From Agromyces mangrovi (GTDB lineage: Bacteria > Actinomycetota > Actinomycetes > Actinomycetales > Microbacteriaceae): 64,000 bases of DNA. This document shows positions 1 through 8,518 of this stretch, in pieces. The DNA lies in NCBI RefSeq assembly GCF_030296695.1, contig NZ_AP027737.1, forward strand, positions 2,914,001 to 2,978,000, in the 5' to 3' direction. The notes under the pieces were generated by a model that made no database searches, was not told where the DNA came from, and was given only the letters and a program-made list of their open reading frames with translations. Each line of letters opens with the position of its first letter. Within the stretch, counting starts at the first letter, position 1. The position numbers and the translations under genes were made by a program.

Positions 1-2
1 AG

Positions 3-608
3 GTCTGGCTGGCGCTCGGCATCGGCTCGATCGGGTTCGGCGGGTTCTTCGCGATGTACACGTACATCGCGCCGCTCGCCACCGAGGTCGCGGGCCTGCC
101 CGCGGCATCCGTGCCCCTCGTGCTCATGGTCGTCGGCGTCGGCATGACGATCGGCAACCTGCTCGGCGGCTGGAGCGCCGACCGCAGCGTGCGACGGTCG
201 CTGCGCGGCTACTTCATCGCACTCGCCGTGGCGCTCGCCGCCCTCGGGCTCGTCGCCTCGTGGCCGCCCGGGCTGATCGTCGGCGCCCTCGTCGTCGGTG
301 CGGCCGCGGCCGCGCTCTCCCCGGTCATCCAGGCGCGGCTCATGGACGTCGCCGGTGACAGCCAGTCGATCGCGGCGGCGCTCAACCACTCCGCGCTGAA
401 CCTCGGCAACAGCCTCGGCGCGGCGGCGGGCGGTGCCGCCATCGCCGCCGGCCTCGGCTTCGTCTCGCCGATCTGGATCGGCCTGGGCTTCACGGTCGCC
501 GGGCTCGGGCTCACCGCCGCGACCATCGCGGTCGACCGCTCCCGCCAGCGCAACGGCCAGGTGCTGTCGTACGCGACCGGCGCGGTCACGGTCGCGAACG
601 ACGCCTGA
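3..608 (+). CDS. MFS transporter, C-terminal half (5' truncated by window edge)
   Basis: The frame is open from the first bases of the window to a stop at 606-608, so the N-terminal half lies outside. About 201 residues are visible with six hydrophobic segments, as expected for the second six-helix bundle of a major facilitator transporter. A loop reading GNLLGGWSADR resembles the MFS motif A between helices. The overall look is of the DHA1 (AraJ/drug efflux type) group, an inner-membrane proton antiporter; the substrate cannot be told. The next gene is on the opposite strand and converges. Confidence 0.8.
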   Translation, partial: VWLALGIGSIGFGGFFAMYTYIAPLATEVAGLPAASVPLVLMVVGVGMTIGNLLGGWSADRSVRRSLRGYFIALAVALAALGLVASWPPGLIVGALVVGAAAAALSPVIQARLMDVAGDSQSIAAALNHSALNLGNSLGAAAGGAAIAAGLGFVSPIWIGLGFTVAGLGLTAATIAVDRSRQRNGQVLSYATGAVTVANDA

Positions 609-644
609 TCACGGCAGGGGCCGACCAGCGACGGGTCGGGCGGC

Positions 645-1292
645 TCAGTCGCCCTGGAGCAGGATGCCGTCGGCGATGGCGCGCTTGCGCAGCGCGACCT
701 TCGTGCCCACGTCGTAGCCCGCGAGCCGGTACTTCTCGCGGATGCGCTTGAGGTAGCTCTTGGCGGTCTCCTCCGAGATGCCGAGCTTGAACGCGACCGC
801 CTTGACGGGCTCGCCGGCCCCGTACAGCGCCATGACGCGTCGCTCCTGCGCCGACAGGCGCGGGCCCTCGTGGTCGTCGGTCAGCGCGGGCTCGAGCTCG
901 GCTGAGATGAACGACTGGCCCGCCTGCGCGGCGCGGATCGCGTCGACGATCGTCTCGACCGGCTCGTTCTTCACGATGTAGCCCAGCGCGCCCGCGTGCA
1001 GCGCCTCGCGGACGACCGCAGGGTCTGAGTAGGCGCTCATGAGGACGGTGCGCACGCCGGCCGTGTTCAGCGTCGAGATCTTCAGCGAGATCGGCAGGTT
1101 GTCCTTGAGGTCGAGGTCGAGCAGCACGACGTCGACGGGGAACTCGTGGTGCGCGAGCAGCTCGGGCCACGAGGCGACGGCCGCGCACAGGTCGACGTCG
1201 TCGGCGGCACCGGGGATCCAGTCGCTCAGCGCGCCGAGCAGCATCCGGTGGTCGTCGACGACGGCCAGGCGGATCGTCTCGGCTTCAGGCAT
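645..1292 (-). CDS. LuxR/NarL-family response regulator
   Basis: 215-residue two-domain response regulator. The receiver domain (about 7-125) shows the acidic pair D13-D14, the phospho-acceptor Asp at about 59 (VVLLDLDLKD), a Ser at about 86 and Lys 108 (YIVKNE). A GerE/LuxR helix-turn-helix occupies about 145-190 (LSAQERRVMALYGAGE). It is the last gene of a minus-strand operon with a histidine kinase and a membrane protein, and an AGAGGAG ribosome site precedes its ATG. It should bind DNA when phosphorylated by that kinase. The HTH is slightly divergent from the usual LTxRExEVL form, but the family is clear. Target genes are unknown. Confidence 0.88.
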   Translation of the reverse strand: MPEAETIRLAVVDDHRMLLGALSDWIPGAADDVDLCAAVASWPELLAHHEFPVDVVLLDLDLKDNLPISLKISTLNTAGVRTVLMSAYSDPAVVREALHAGALGYIVKNEPVETIVDAIRAAQAGQSFISAELEPALTDDHEGPRLSAQERRVMALYGAGEPVKAVAFKLGISEETAKSYLKRIREKYRLAGYDVGTKVALRKRAIADGILLQGD

Positions 1293-1313
1293 CGGTGCTC
1301 CTCTCGTGGAGAT

Positions 1314-2558
1314 TCATCGTACGAGACCGACGTCACCCGTATCGGCCCGATTCTCCACCGCGCAGTCGATCGTGATCGTTCTGACACCGTTCGCGACGCT
1401 CGACTCGAACGGCCCGACGATACCCGCAGCTTCCCACGTCGACGGGTCGGTGCGCCCGCGGGGCACGCCGTGCGCGGCGATCGAGACGGGGAAGGCGGTG
1501 CGGCGCGGATGCATCGGATCGTGCGGTCTCGCGGGCCCGAGCCGCACCGTGACCGGGATCGCCGCCGACCGCGAACGGTCGCTCACGAGCAGCCACAGCA
1601 CGAGCAGGAGCGCGTCGCGCTGGCCCTGCGCGAGCGCGCCGGCCAGCCCGTCGGGGTCGTGCACGTCGACCGCGTCGGCGAGGAACTCCGACTCCGCGAC
1701 CGCGTGCTTCAGCCACGTGTCGGAGCGGCCCTCCATGAGCCGCATCCGCAGCCGGGTCGCGAGCGAGCCCGCGGTGGCAGCGAGGTCGCGGGTGAGCGGC
1801 AGCGGCACCCGGCCGGCGCCCACGTCGGCGAGCAGCCGCTCGGCGTCGTCGTCGAGGCGCGCGAGTTCCTCGGAGGCGAACATGCCGACCGCGCGCGTCG
1901 ACGTGCCGACGGTGCTCTGCACGAGCACCAGGTCGAGTTCGAACCGCACGATGCGGCGCAGGCCCGACGACGCGAGCGCGGTCACCACGACCGGCAGCAC
2001 GGCCGTGCCCGCGTTCGCGACGCCCACCACGGCCTGCACGCCCGCCTGCTCCGTCTGTGCGACCGCGCAGACGGCGAGGACCGCTCCGACCGTGCTGCCG
2101 AGCGCGACGGCGAAGCGCGGGTCGCGGAGCACGGCGACGGGCATCAGCAGGGCGCCGATCGCGGGCGCCGCGGTGGGCGTGACCCCGAGGTACAGCGCGC
2201 CCTGCGTGCCCATCAGGTCGAGCACGACCACCGCGAGCGCGACCGCGAGCATCACCGCCGGTGCGATCCACCGCGTGCGCACCAGCGCGAGGACGGCCCA
2301 CGACGCGGCCGTGCCGGCGAAGAGCACCGCCCACGCCCACGCCGAGGCCGACGCGTCGGGGTAGAACGGCACGAGCACCGCGAAGTGCAGCACGTGCATG
2401 GTCACGAGCAGCAGCGCGGCGACGAGCAGGCCGCCGGCGAGCCGGCCGCCGCCGATGCCCTCGAGGGCGGCGTCCGCGGCGCGCGCGGAGCGCGACGGGC
2501 GGCGGAACCCGCGCCCGGCGGGGCGCGCGCGGTCGGCGACGGCGGCGTGTCGGCTCAC
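1314..2558 (-). CDS. Six-helix membrane protein of a two-component operon, unknown function
   Basis: 414 residues starting at a GTG that overlaps the kinase stop codon (GTGA). About six hydrophobic segments lie between residues 41 and 197, followed by a soluble C-terminal half with a helical stretch that looks like a dimerisation region and a short beta-rich end. No histidine box, ATP-binding motifs or known enzyme signature is visible. It lies between a histidine kinase and a response regulator and is translationally coupled to the kinase, so an accessory sensor or kinase partner is a reasonable inference. It may also be a degenerate kinase-like protein that lost its catalytic domain. Confidence 0.7.
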   Translation of the reverse strand: MSRHAAVADRARPAGRGFRRPSRSARAADAALEGIGGGRLAGGLLVAALLLVTMHVLHFAVLVPFYPDASASAWAWAVLFAGTAASWAVLALVRTRWIAPAVMLAVALAVVVLDLMGTQGALYLGVTPTAAPAIGALLMPVAVLRDPRFAVALGSTVGAVLAVCAVAQTEQAGVQAVVGVANAGTAVLPVVVTALASSGLRRIVRFELDLVLVQSTVGTSTRAVGMFASEELARLDDDAERLLADVGAGRVPLPLTRDLAATAGSLATRLRMRLMEGRSDTWLKHAVAESEFLADAVDVHDPDGLAGALAQGQRDALLLVLWLLVSDRSRSAAIPVTVRLGPARPHDPMHPRRTAFPVSIAAHGVPRGRTDPSTWEAAGIVGPFESSVANGVRTITIDCAVENRADTGDVGLVR

Positions 2559-3725
2559 GGCTTCGGCACCTCCAGCATCACGGTCGTGCCCGATCCGGGG
2601 AGGAGAACAGGCGCACGCGTCCGCCCACGGCGTGCAGTCGGCCGACGACCGACTCGGCGAAGCCCAGGCGCTCCGGGTCGACCGCGGCGACGTCGAAGCC
2701 GACGCCGGCGTCGGTGACCATCGCGCGCACGGTGGTGGCGTCGTCGGTGACCGTCACGTCGGCCTCGACGACGCCCGAGTGCCGGCGCACGTTCTCGAGG
2801 CACTCGGCCATGGCGCCGAGCAGCGCGTCGAGCGTCTCGCGCGGCAGCAGCACCTGCCCGGTGCCGTGCCAGTGCACGTCGAGCCCCATGCGCCCGAACC
2901 GCTGCTTGACCGACTCGAGCGTCGCGCCGAGCGCCTCGTCGTCGTCGGGCGGCTCGGGGGTGAAGAACGTGCTCGCCGCCTGGCTGGACGCGGTGGCGTC
3001 GAGCCGCAGCTGGCGCAGCAGCCGGGCATCCTCCTCGCCTGCCCGCGCAGCGTGTCGGGCGCGACGCCCACGCCCGCGTGCGCGAGCAGGCTGAGCGTGG
3101 CGAGCACGGTGTCGTGCAGCAGCCGCGCGTCCTGCCGCTGCCGCGCCTCGAGCTCGCTCGCGAGCCGTTCGGCGCGGTGCGCGCCGCCCACCTCGTCGAT
3201 GCGCGAGACCGCGACCGCCACCGCGCGCTCGATCCAGAGCGCGATCGCGATGGTGCCGAGCCAGGTGAGCGACATCGTCAGCATGGCGAGTCCCGGCATG
3301 CCGCCCGGTCGGAACGACGCGGCCGTGCCGAGGCTGATCGAGACGGCCGCGAGCAGCCCGAGCGGGATGCGCAGCCGGGGTCGGACGACCATGATGAACG
3401 AGACGGATGCCGCCGAGACGCCCGACAGCAGCACGATCGCCGTCGCCGTGGACGGGTGCAGGCGGCCCGAGACGAGGGCGATCGCGACCACGGCGGCACC
3501 GGCGGATGCCACGACGGCCACGCTCGAGCCCACCGCGTCGCGGCCCGTGGCGAGGCCCACGGCCGCCGCGACGGCGAGGCAGCCGAGCATGCCCCACGCG
3601 AGCGACCCCGGGGTGCTGCCCGTCGGCACCATGAGGCAGAGCAGTGCGCCGAGTGCACCGGTCATGCCGGTCACGCGCGCCAGTCGCCGCAGCAGCCGGT
3701 CGCGCTCCTTGAGGATGCGTTTCAT
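2555..3725 (-). CDS. Sensor histidine kinase (two frameshifts in this assembly)
   Basis: Membrane sensor kinase of the NarL/DesK class. The first frame gives about five hydrophobic segments (residues 20-165) and the phospho-acceptor box around H204 (RLLHDTVLATL). Near 3025-3035 the frame breaks; adding one G/C restores an ATPase domain with an N-box (ECLENVRRHSG) and a G-box (DAGVGFD). A second one-base loss at about 2597-2601 (CCCC run) gives a false stop at 2578; correcting it yields the normal GSGTTVMLEVPKP ending at 2555, which overlaps the next gene's GTG. The corrected length is about 390 residues. Both breaks are more likely sequencing errors than real decay. A -10 (TATCGT, 3753-3758) and a GGAGGG site precede the ATG. 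Confidence 0.8.
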
Positions 3726-3752
3726 CCGCCCTCCGCAGCTCCCGCAGGTGCA

Positions 3753-3758
3753 ACGATA
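3753..3758 (-). promoter_or_regulatory. -10 box for the kinase operon
   Basis: TATCGT on the minus strand, 27 bases before the kinase ATG, leaving room for a short leader with a GGAGGG ribosome site. No convincing -35 was identified. Confidence 0.35.
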
Positions 3759-3782
3759 GCGCGCGGCCGGTGCCGCACCCGG

Positions 3783-4982
3783 TCAGGCCTCGAGCAGGTC
3801 CCGGATCGCCCGGCCCACGGCGGCCGACTCGATCAGGAACGCGTCGTGGCCGAACTCGGAGTCGAGCACCAGGAGCTCGGTGTCGTCGCCGGCGAGGCCG
3901 GCCGCGATCTCCTCCTGCCCCTCGAGCGGGAAGTAGCGGTCGCTGCGGATGCCGAGCACGAGCGCCCGGGCCTGCACGCGCTCGAGCGCGCGAGCCGTGC
4001 CGCCGCGGCCGCGGCCGATGTCGTGCGAGTTCATCGCCTCGGTGAGGGCGATGTAGCTGTTCGCGTCGAACCGGCGGGTGAACTTGTTGCCGTGGAAGTC
4101 GAGGTACGACTCCACGGCGAAGCGGCCGCCGTCGCCCATGGGGCTGCGCCCGCTCTGCCACGACCGCTGGAAGCGGTCGTTCAGCTCGGTCGCCGAGCGG
4201 TAGTTGAGCAGCGCCATGCGCCGCGCGAGCGCGAGGCCCCGCGTCGGCCCGTCGCCGTCGTCGGCGTCGTAGTAGTCGCCGGCCCGGAACTGCGCGTCGG
4301 TGCGGATCGCCTCGATCTGCACGGTGTTCAGCGCGATCTGGTCGGCGGTCGCGACCGGCGGTGCCGCGAGCACGCCGACCGCGGCCACGCGCTCGGGCAG
4401 CTCGATCGCCCACTCGAGCGCGTGCATGCCGCCCATCGAGCCGCCGAGCGCGGCGGCCCAGCGGTCGATGCCGATCGCGTCGGCGAAGGCCGCCTGGGCG
4501 CGCACCTGGTCGCGGATCGTCAGGTACGGGAAGCGCGCGCCCCACTCGGCGCCGTCGGGCGCGAACGACGCCGGGCCGGTCGAGCCCTGGCAGCCGCCGA
4601 GCACGTTGGGCGCGATGACGAACCAGCGGTCGGTGTCGATCGGCTTGCCCGGACCCACGATGTCGGGCCACCAGCCCGCGCTGGCGTGGCCCGGACCGGC
4701 GGCGCCGACCACGTGGCTGTCGCCCGTGAGCGCATGCAGCACGAGCACGGCGTTGTCGCGCTCGGGTGACAGCGTGCCCCACGTCTCGTAGGCGATGCGC
4801 ACCGACGGCAGCTCGCCGCCCGACTCGAGCGGCAGCGCGCCGATCGCGGCGAACGACCGCTCGCCGACGGGGTCGCCCTCGCGCCACGCGCCGGTCGCGG
4901 GCGGCTTGCCGAGCAGCGAGCGGGCCTGGGCCTCGGTGACGAAGCTTGAGGGCACCACGTCCGCGGTCGTCTGCCAGTCCAT
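3783..4982 (-). CDS. metX: Homoserine O-acetyltransferase
   Basis: 399 residues. Transfers acetyl from acetyl-CoA to homoserine, the first committed step of methionine synthesis, in the cytoplasm. Alpha/beta-hydrolase fold: nucleophile Ser182 in GGSMGG, an oxyanion region YETWGTL near residues 65-71, and late Asp and His in GIRSDRYFP and EFGHDAFLIE. Length matches the family. I chose the ATG at 4982 (protein begins MDWQTTADVV) rather than an upstream in-frame ATG at 5042, which would lie inside the hairpin between metY and metX. It follows metY on the same strand, as in many actinobacteria; MetX feeds acetylhomoserine to MetY. Confidence 0.93.
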   Translation of the reverse strand: MDWQTTADVVPSSFVTEAQARSLLGKPPATGAWREGDPVGERSFAAIGALPLESGGELPSVRIAYETWGTLSPERDNAVLVLHALTGDSHVVGAAGPGHASAGWWPDIVGPGKPIDTDRWFVIAPNVLGGCQGSTGPASFAPDGAEWGARFPYLTIRDQVRAQAAFADAIGIDRWAAALGGSMGGMHALEWAIELPERVAAVGVLAAPPVATADQIALNTVQIEAIRTDAQFRAGDYYDADDGDGPTRGLALARRMALLNYRSATELNDRFQRSWQSGRSPMGDGGRFAVESYLDFHGNKFTRRFDANSYIALTEAMNSHDIGRGRGGTARALERVQARALVLGIRSDRYFPLEGQEEIAAGLAGDDTELLVLDSEFGHDAFLIESAAVGRAIRDLLEA

Positions 4983-5041
4983 GGGTCCATTCTCGCCCGC
5001 GCCGACGACCGCGCCGGCACTGTTACGCGCCGGCGAGGGCA

Positions 5042-5080
5042 CGGATGCCCCGGGGCCGGCGCGCGGCCCCGGGGCATCCG
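5042..5080 (-). terminator. Very strong hairpin between metY and metX
   Basis: A perfect 17-base-pair inverted repeat: CGGATGCCCCGGGGCCG, a five-base loop, then its exact complement. It starts 18 bases after the metY stop and ends about 60 bases before the metX start, both on the minus strand. There is no T-run after it. It could end most metY transcripts, act as a processing or stabilising structure, or set the metY:metX ratio. Confidence 0.7.
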
Positions 5081-5097
5081 CTCCTGTGCACCCCTGC

Positions 5098-6423
5098 TCA
5101 GGCTCGGAGCGACTCCGTGACGCGCTTCGCCGCGGCGAGGCCCGCCTCGAGGTCGGCCTTCAGGTCCTCGACGTTCTCGATGCCCACCGAGAGGCGCACG
5201 AGGCCCGGCGTGACGCCGGTCGTGAGCTGCTGCTCGGGGGTGAGCTGCGAGTGCGTGGTCGACGCCGGGTGGATCACGAGCGACCGCACGTCGCCGATGT
5301 TGGCGAGGTGGCTGAACAGCTGGAGCTCGTCGACGAGCGTGCGGCCGGCGTCGACGCCGCCCTTGAGCTCGAACGACAGCACCGCGCCGACGCCCTTCGG
5401 GGCGTACTTGTTCGCCGCGGCGTACCACGGGCTCGACGGCAGGCCGGCGTAGCTGACGCTGGCCACCTCGGGGTGCGAGTCGAGCCACTCGGCGATCTCC
5501 TGGGCGTTCTGCACGTGGCGCTCGATGCGCAGGCTCAGCGTCTCGATGCCCTGGATGAGCTGGAACGCGTTGTTCGGCGAGATGGCCGCGCCGAGGTCGC
5601 GCAGCAGCTGCACGCGCGCCTTGATGACGAACGCCAGCGCGTCGCCGACCGCGGCGGTGTAGCTCGCGCCGTGGTACGACGGGTCGGGCTCGGTCAGGCC
5701 GGGGAATCTGTCGACGTGCTCCGACCACGGGAACGACCCGCCGTCGACGATGATGCCGCCGACGACCGTGCCGTGGCCGCCGAGGAACTTCGTCGCCGAG
5801 TGGATGACGATGTCGGCACCGTGCTCGAACGGGCGGATGAGGTAGGGCGTCGCGATCGTGTTGTCGACGATGAGCGGCAGGTCGTGCTCGTGCGCGACAC
5901 CGGCGACGAGCTCGATGTCGAGCACGTTGATCTTCGGGTTGCCGATGGTCTCGGCGAAGAAGAGCTTCGTGTTCGGGCGCACCGCGCGGCGCCACTCCTC
6001 GGGGTCGTCCTGGTTCTCGACGAACGTGGTCTCGATGCCGAGCTTGGCGAGCGTGTACTTGAACAGGTTGTAGGTGCCGCCGTAGATCGAGCTCGACGAG
6101 ACGATGTGGTCGCCCGCCTGCGCGATGTTCAGCACCGCGAACGTCTCCGCCGCCTGGCCCGAGGCGACGAGGAGGGCGCCGGTGCCCCCTTCGAGCGCGG
6201 CGACGCGCTCCTCGACGACGGCCTGGGTCGGGTTCATGATGCGCGTGTAGATGTTGCCGAACTCGGCCAGGGCGAACAGGTTCTGCGCGTGCTGGGCGCT
6301 GTCGAACACGTACGACGTGGTCTGGTAGATCGGCGTCGCGCGCGCGTGGGTGGTGGGGTCGGGCGCCGCGCCCGAGTGCACCTGCTTGGTCTCGAACCGC
6401 CAGTCCGCGGGCTGCTCGCTCAT
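5098..6423 (-). CDS. metY: O-acetylhomoserine sulfhydrylase (aminocarboxypropyltransferase)
   Basis: 441 residues, Cys/Met-metabolism PLP enzyme. Condenses O-acetylhomoserine with sulfide (or methanethiol) to homocysteine. The PLP-binding lysine is K212 in HSATKFLGGHG, preceded by VDNTIATPYL with the Asp that contacts the pyridine nitrogen; the N-terminal part has TTSYVFDSAQHA and the C-terminal end RLSVGIENVEDL, all typical of the OAH sulfhydrylase branch. The ATG at 6423 is preceded by an AGGAGA site; an upstream in-frame ATG at 6522 lies before the predicted transcription start and is rejected. Paired with metX. Confidence 0.93.
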   Translation of the reverse strand: MSEQPADWRFETKQVHSGAAPDPTTHARATPIYQTTSYVFDSAQHAQNLFALAEFGNIYTRIMNPTQAVVEERVAALEGGTGALLVASGQAAETFAVLNIAQAGDHIVSSSSIYGGTYNLFKYTLAKLGIETTFVENQDDPEEWRRAVRPNTKLFFAETIGNPKINVLDIELVAGVAHEHDLPLIVDNTIATPYLIRPFEHGADIVIHSATKFLGGHGTVVGGIIVDGGSFPWSEHVDRFPGLTEPDPSYHGASYTAAVGDALAFVIKARVQLLRDLGAAISPNNAFQLIQGIETLSLRIERHVQNAQEIAEWLDSHPEVASVSYAGLPSSPWYAAANKYAPKGVGAVLSFELKGGVDAGRTLVDELQLFSHLANIGDVRSLVIHPASTTHSQLTPEQQLTTGVTPGLVRLSVGIENVEDLKADLEAGLAAAKRVTESLRA

Positions 6424-6478
6424 GATGGTCTCCTGTTGTCGCGATCGGGGCGCGAGTCGATCCCGGCCCCCGCTCGGC

Positions 6479-6522
6479 AGCCTAGGCACGCGGTGGGGCA
6501 CCCACAACGGATGCCGCAACAC
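6479..6522 (-). promoter_or_regulatory. metY promoter with a small inverted repeat
   Basis: On the minus strand a TTGTGG -35 is followed after 17 bases by a TAGGCT -10 (6479-6484). The spacer holds a perfect repeat GTGGG-TGC-CCCAC (6493-6505), placed where a repressor could block polymerase. The leader to the metY ATG is about 50 bases, too short for most SAM riboswitch classes, so protein control is more likely if methionine regulates it. Confidence 0.45.
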
Positions 6523-6540
6523 GCCGTAACCGCGACGGGC

Positions 6541-7698
6541 TCAGGTGCGCGCGGGCGGGCCCTGGCCGCGTGGCGCGTCGTCGATGTCGGGCAGCACGAT
6601 CGTGCCGGTCGCGGTCTGCGGCTCGGGGCGGAAGAGCCAGCGGGCCCGCGGCGACACGAGGGGCCGGAACAGGCGCACGACGAGCGGCTGCGACAGCAGG
6701 ATCGACACGCCCACGCAGAAGACGATCATCACGGCCAGCGCCCACCACGGTTGCTCGCCCGCGAGCATGTCCGACTCGCGGATGGGGTAGAGCACGAAGC
6801 TGTGCAGCAGGTAGATCGTCATGGTCGCCTGCCCGTAGGGCGTGAACCAGTGCGCGCCGCGCGGCATGAGCGTGAGGAACGCCACCGCCATGAGCATCGC
6901 CGAACCGAGCAGCACGAGCCGGATCAGGCCCGACCAGGGCTCGTCGTACCCGATGGCCATGTACGAGTCGTCGTAGAGCATGAAGCGGCGCAGGCCGATG
7001 TCGCGCCAGGTGTCGATGGCCAGCGGCATGACGGCGAGCACCACGGCGAAGAGCGCGATCGCGCCGGCGCGCCAGCGCCAGACCACGCCGGGCCGCAGGT
7101 CGAGCCAGCGATCGGTGATCTGCCATTGCCGCAGCTTCCAGCCGAAGACGAAGAACGGCAGCATGCCGAAGGTGCGGGTGAGGGCGAGCGTGGAGTCGAT
7201 CGCCTCGGTGTAGCCGGCGCCGATCGAGATGACGATCGCGATGAGCAGCGGGTAGCGCAGCAGCACCAGGTAGGGCAGGGCGATGCGCCACATCGCGAGC
7301 GCGAGCAGGAACCACAGCGTCCACGACGCGGTCGTGTAGTCGAGCGAGAACGATCCGGTGGTGAACCAGCGGATCACGGTCCAGATGGTCTCGAAGACGA
7401 GGTACGGGAAGACCACGTCGGTGAGGATCACCCGCAGCGCCCGGGCATTCGGCGGGCCCGACTTGGTGAAGTACCCGGAGACGACGACGAACACCGCGAC
7501 GTGGAACGAGTAGATGAACAGGTAGACGCTGTACGCGGCGTCGTCCTCGGCGATGAGCGGCAGGATGCCGTGGCCGACGACCACGAGCGTGACCGCGATC
7601 CAGCGCGCGTTGTCCCACATCGGCACCCGCCGCTTGCCGCGCGGGCGGGGCGGCGACGGGTCGGCGGGACGGGGCGACGACGGGTCGGGTGCGGGCAT
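6541..7698 (-). CDS. Membrane acyltransferase, fucose-4-O-acetylase-like
   Basis: 385 residues with a proline-rich cytoplasmic N-terminus and about ten transmembrane segments. It opens with WDNARWIAVTLVVVGH, matching the acyltransferase-3 signature with its conserved His in the first helix, and looks closest to the COG3594 type that O-acetylates cell-surface sugars. No glycan gene cluster surrounds it, so its acceptor is unknown. The start at 7698 was chosen because a CAGAAT -10 ends exactly six bases upstream, implying a leaderless mRNA; the longer frame to 7992 runs antisense through the channel gene and is not credible. Confidence 0.78.
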   Translation of the reverse strand: MPAPDPSSPRPADPSPPRPRGKRRVPMWDNARWIAVTLVVVGHGILPLIAEDDAAYSVYLFIYSFHVAVFVVVSGYFTKSGPPNARALRVILTDVVFPYLVFETIWTVIRWFTTGSFSLDYTTASWTLWFLLALAMWRIALPYLVLLRYPLLIAIVISIGAGYTEAIDSTLALTRTFGMLPFFVFGWKLRQWQITDRWLDLRPGVVWRWRAGAIALFAVVLAVMPLAIDTWRDIGLRRFMLYDDSYMAIGYDEPWSGLIRLVLLGSAMLMAVAFLTLMPRGAHWFTPYGQATMTIYLLHSFVLYPIRESDMLAGEQPWWALAVMIVFCVGVSILLSQPLVVRLFRPLVSPRARWLFRPEPQTATGTIVLPDIDDAPRGQGPPART

Positions 7699-7704
7699 GC
7701 AGAC

Positions 7705-7710
7705 ATTCTG
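7705..7710 (-). promoter_or_regulatory. Leaderless -10 of the acyltransferase gene
   Basis: CAGAAT on the minus strand, six bases before the ATG at 7698, with no ribosome site between. Confidence 0.5.
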
Positions 7711-7753
7711 CCCCTCGAACGGGGGCGTGACAGCATCGCGGCGGCTCCTTCGG

Positions 7754-7759
7754 CAGAAT
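7754..7759 (+). promoter_or_regulatory. -10 box of the ion channel gene
   Basis: CAGAAT seven bases before an ATG at 7767. That ATG is out of frame with the channel as read, but one extra C in the CCCC run near 7788 would join it in frame and give an N-terminus beginning MDARRTTTP. So 7767 may be the true start. Confidence 0.4.
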
Positions 7760-7807
7760 GTCGGGCATGGATGCGCGACGGACGACGACCCCGCGGCGAG
7801 GCGACCG

Positions 7808-8508
7808 GTGAGCCCGATGCAGGCGCCACGCGACGAGGACATCGCCCGCAGGCTCCGCTGGGAGCGGGTGATGACCTGGCCCCTGCTCGTGCTGGGCGCG
7901 GCGTTCATCGTCGCGTACTCGGTGCTGATCCTCGACGAGGGCGACCTGGGCCCGGAGTGGCGGAACGCGATGCTACTGACCGCGGCGGTCACCTGGGTGG
8001 CGTTCGGCGTCGACTACGTCGTACGCCTCGTCGTCACCCCGATGCGCTGGCGCTGGCACTTCGTCACGCACAGCGTCATCGACCTGCTCTCGGTGCTCAT
8101 CCCGCTCTTCCGCGCATTCCGCGTCATGCACCTGCTCCGGGAGATCCCGTACTTCCGCCTGAAGACCGGCAACGCCGTGCGCGCCCGGATCGTCGCGTAC
8201 ATGGTGGGGTACGCGGCCCTGTTCGTGTACTTCATCGCGCTGGCGACCCTGCAGGCCGAGCGGGACGCGCCCGGTGCGACGATCACCGACTTCGGACTCG
8301 CCATGTGGTGGGCCGTCGTGACCATCGCGACGGTCGGGTACGGGGACACCTACCCGGTCACCTTGGGGGACGCCTCTACGCGACCGGGCTCATGATCGGC
8401 GGCATCGCGATCGTCGGCGCCGCCTCGGCGACGATGATCTCGCTCATCTCCGAGAAGATCGGCATCTCGCTGCACCGCGACATCCGCGACGACGACGTCG
8501 ACGACTAG
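7808..8508 (+). CDS. Potassium channel, six-helix type (frameshift near 8366)
   Basis: About 233 residues when one G is restored in the run at 8366-8370. Four hydrophobic segments (including MTWPLLVLGAAFIVAYSVLIL) precede a pore helix with the selectivity filter TVGYGD and a last helix LYATGLMIGGIAIVGAA. This is the small voltage-gated-like or Kch-like K+ channel architecture, without a visible RCK/NAD domain; the tail is only about 20 residues and Asp-rich. The S4-like segment has few arginines, so voltage sensing is doubtful. Starts considered: GTG 7808, ATG 7817, or ATG 7767 if a second frameshift is corrected. Its TAG stop is part of the next gene's -10 box. Confidence 0.8.
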
Positions 8509-8511
8509 CCT
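8506..8511 (+). promoter_or_regulatory. -10 box of the phosphoribosyltransferase gene
   Basis: TAGCCT, seven bases before the ATG at 8519. Its first three bases are the stop codon of the channel gene. Confidence 0.5.
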
Positions 8512-8518
8512 GAACGGC

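Noticed and set aside
6424..6540. SAM riboswitch before metY
   Set aside because: The transcript leader is only about 50 bases and no SAM-I or SAM-II core could be recognised.
4795..8508. 1237-codon plus-strand frame across metX, metY and the acyltransferase
   Set aside because: Arg/Asp/Ala-rich antisense shadow; only its last 46 codons are real, being the frameshifted tail of the channel gene.
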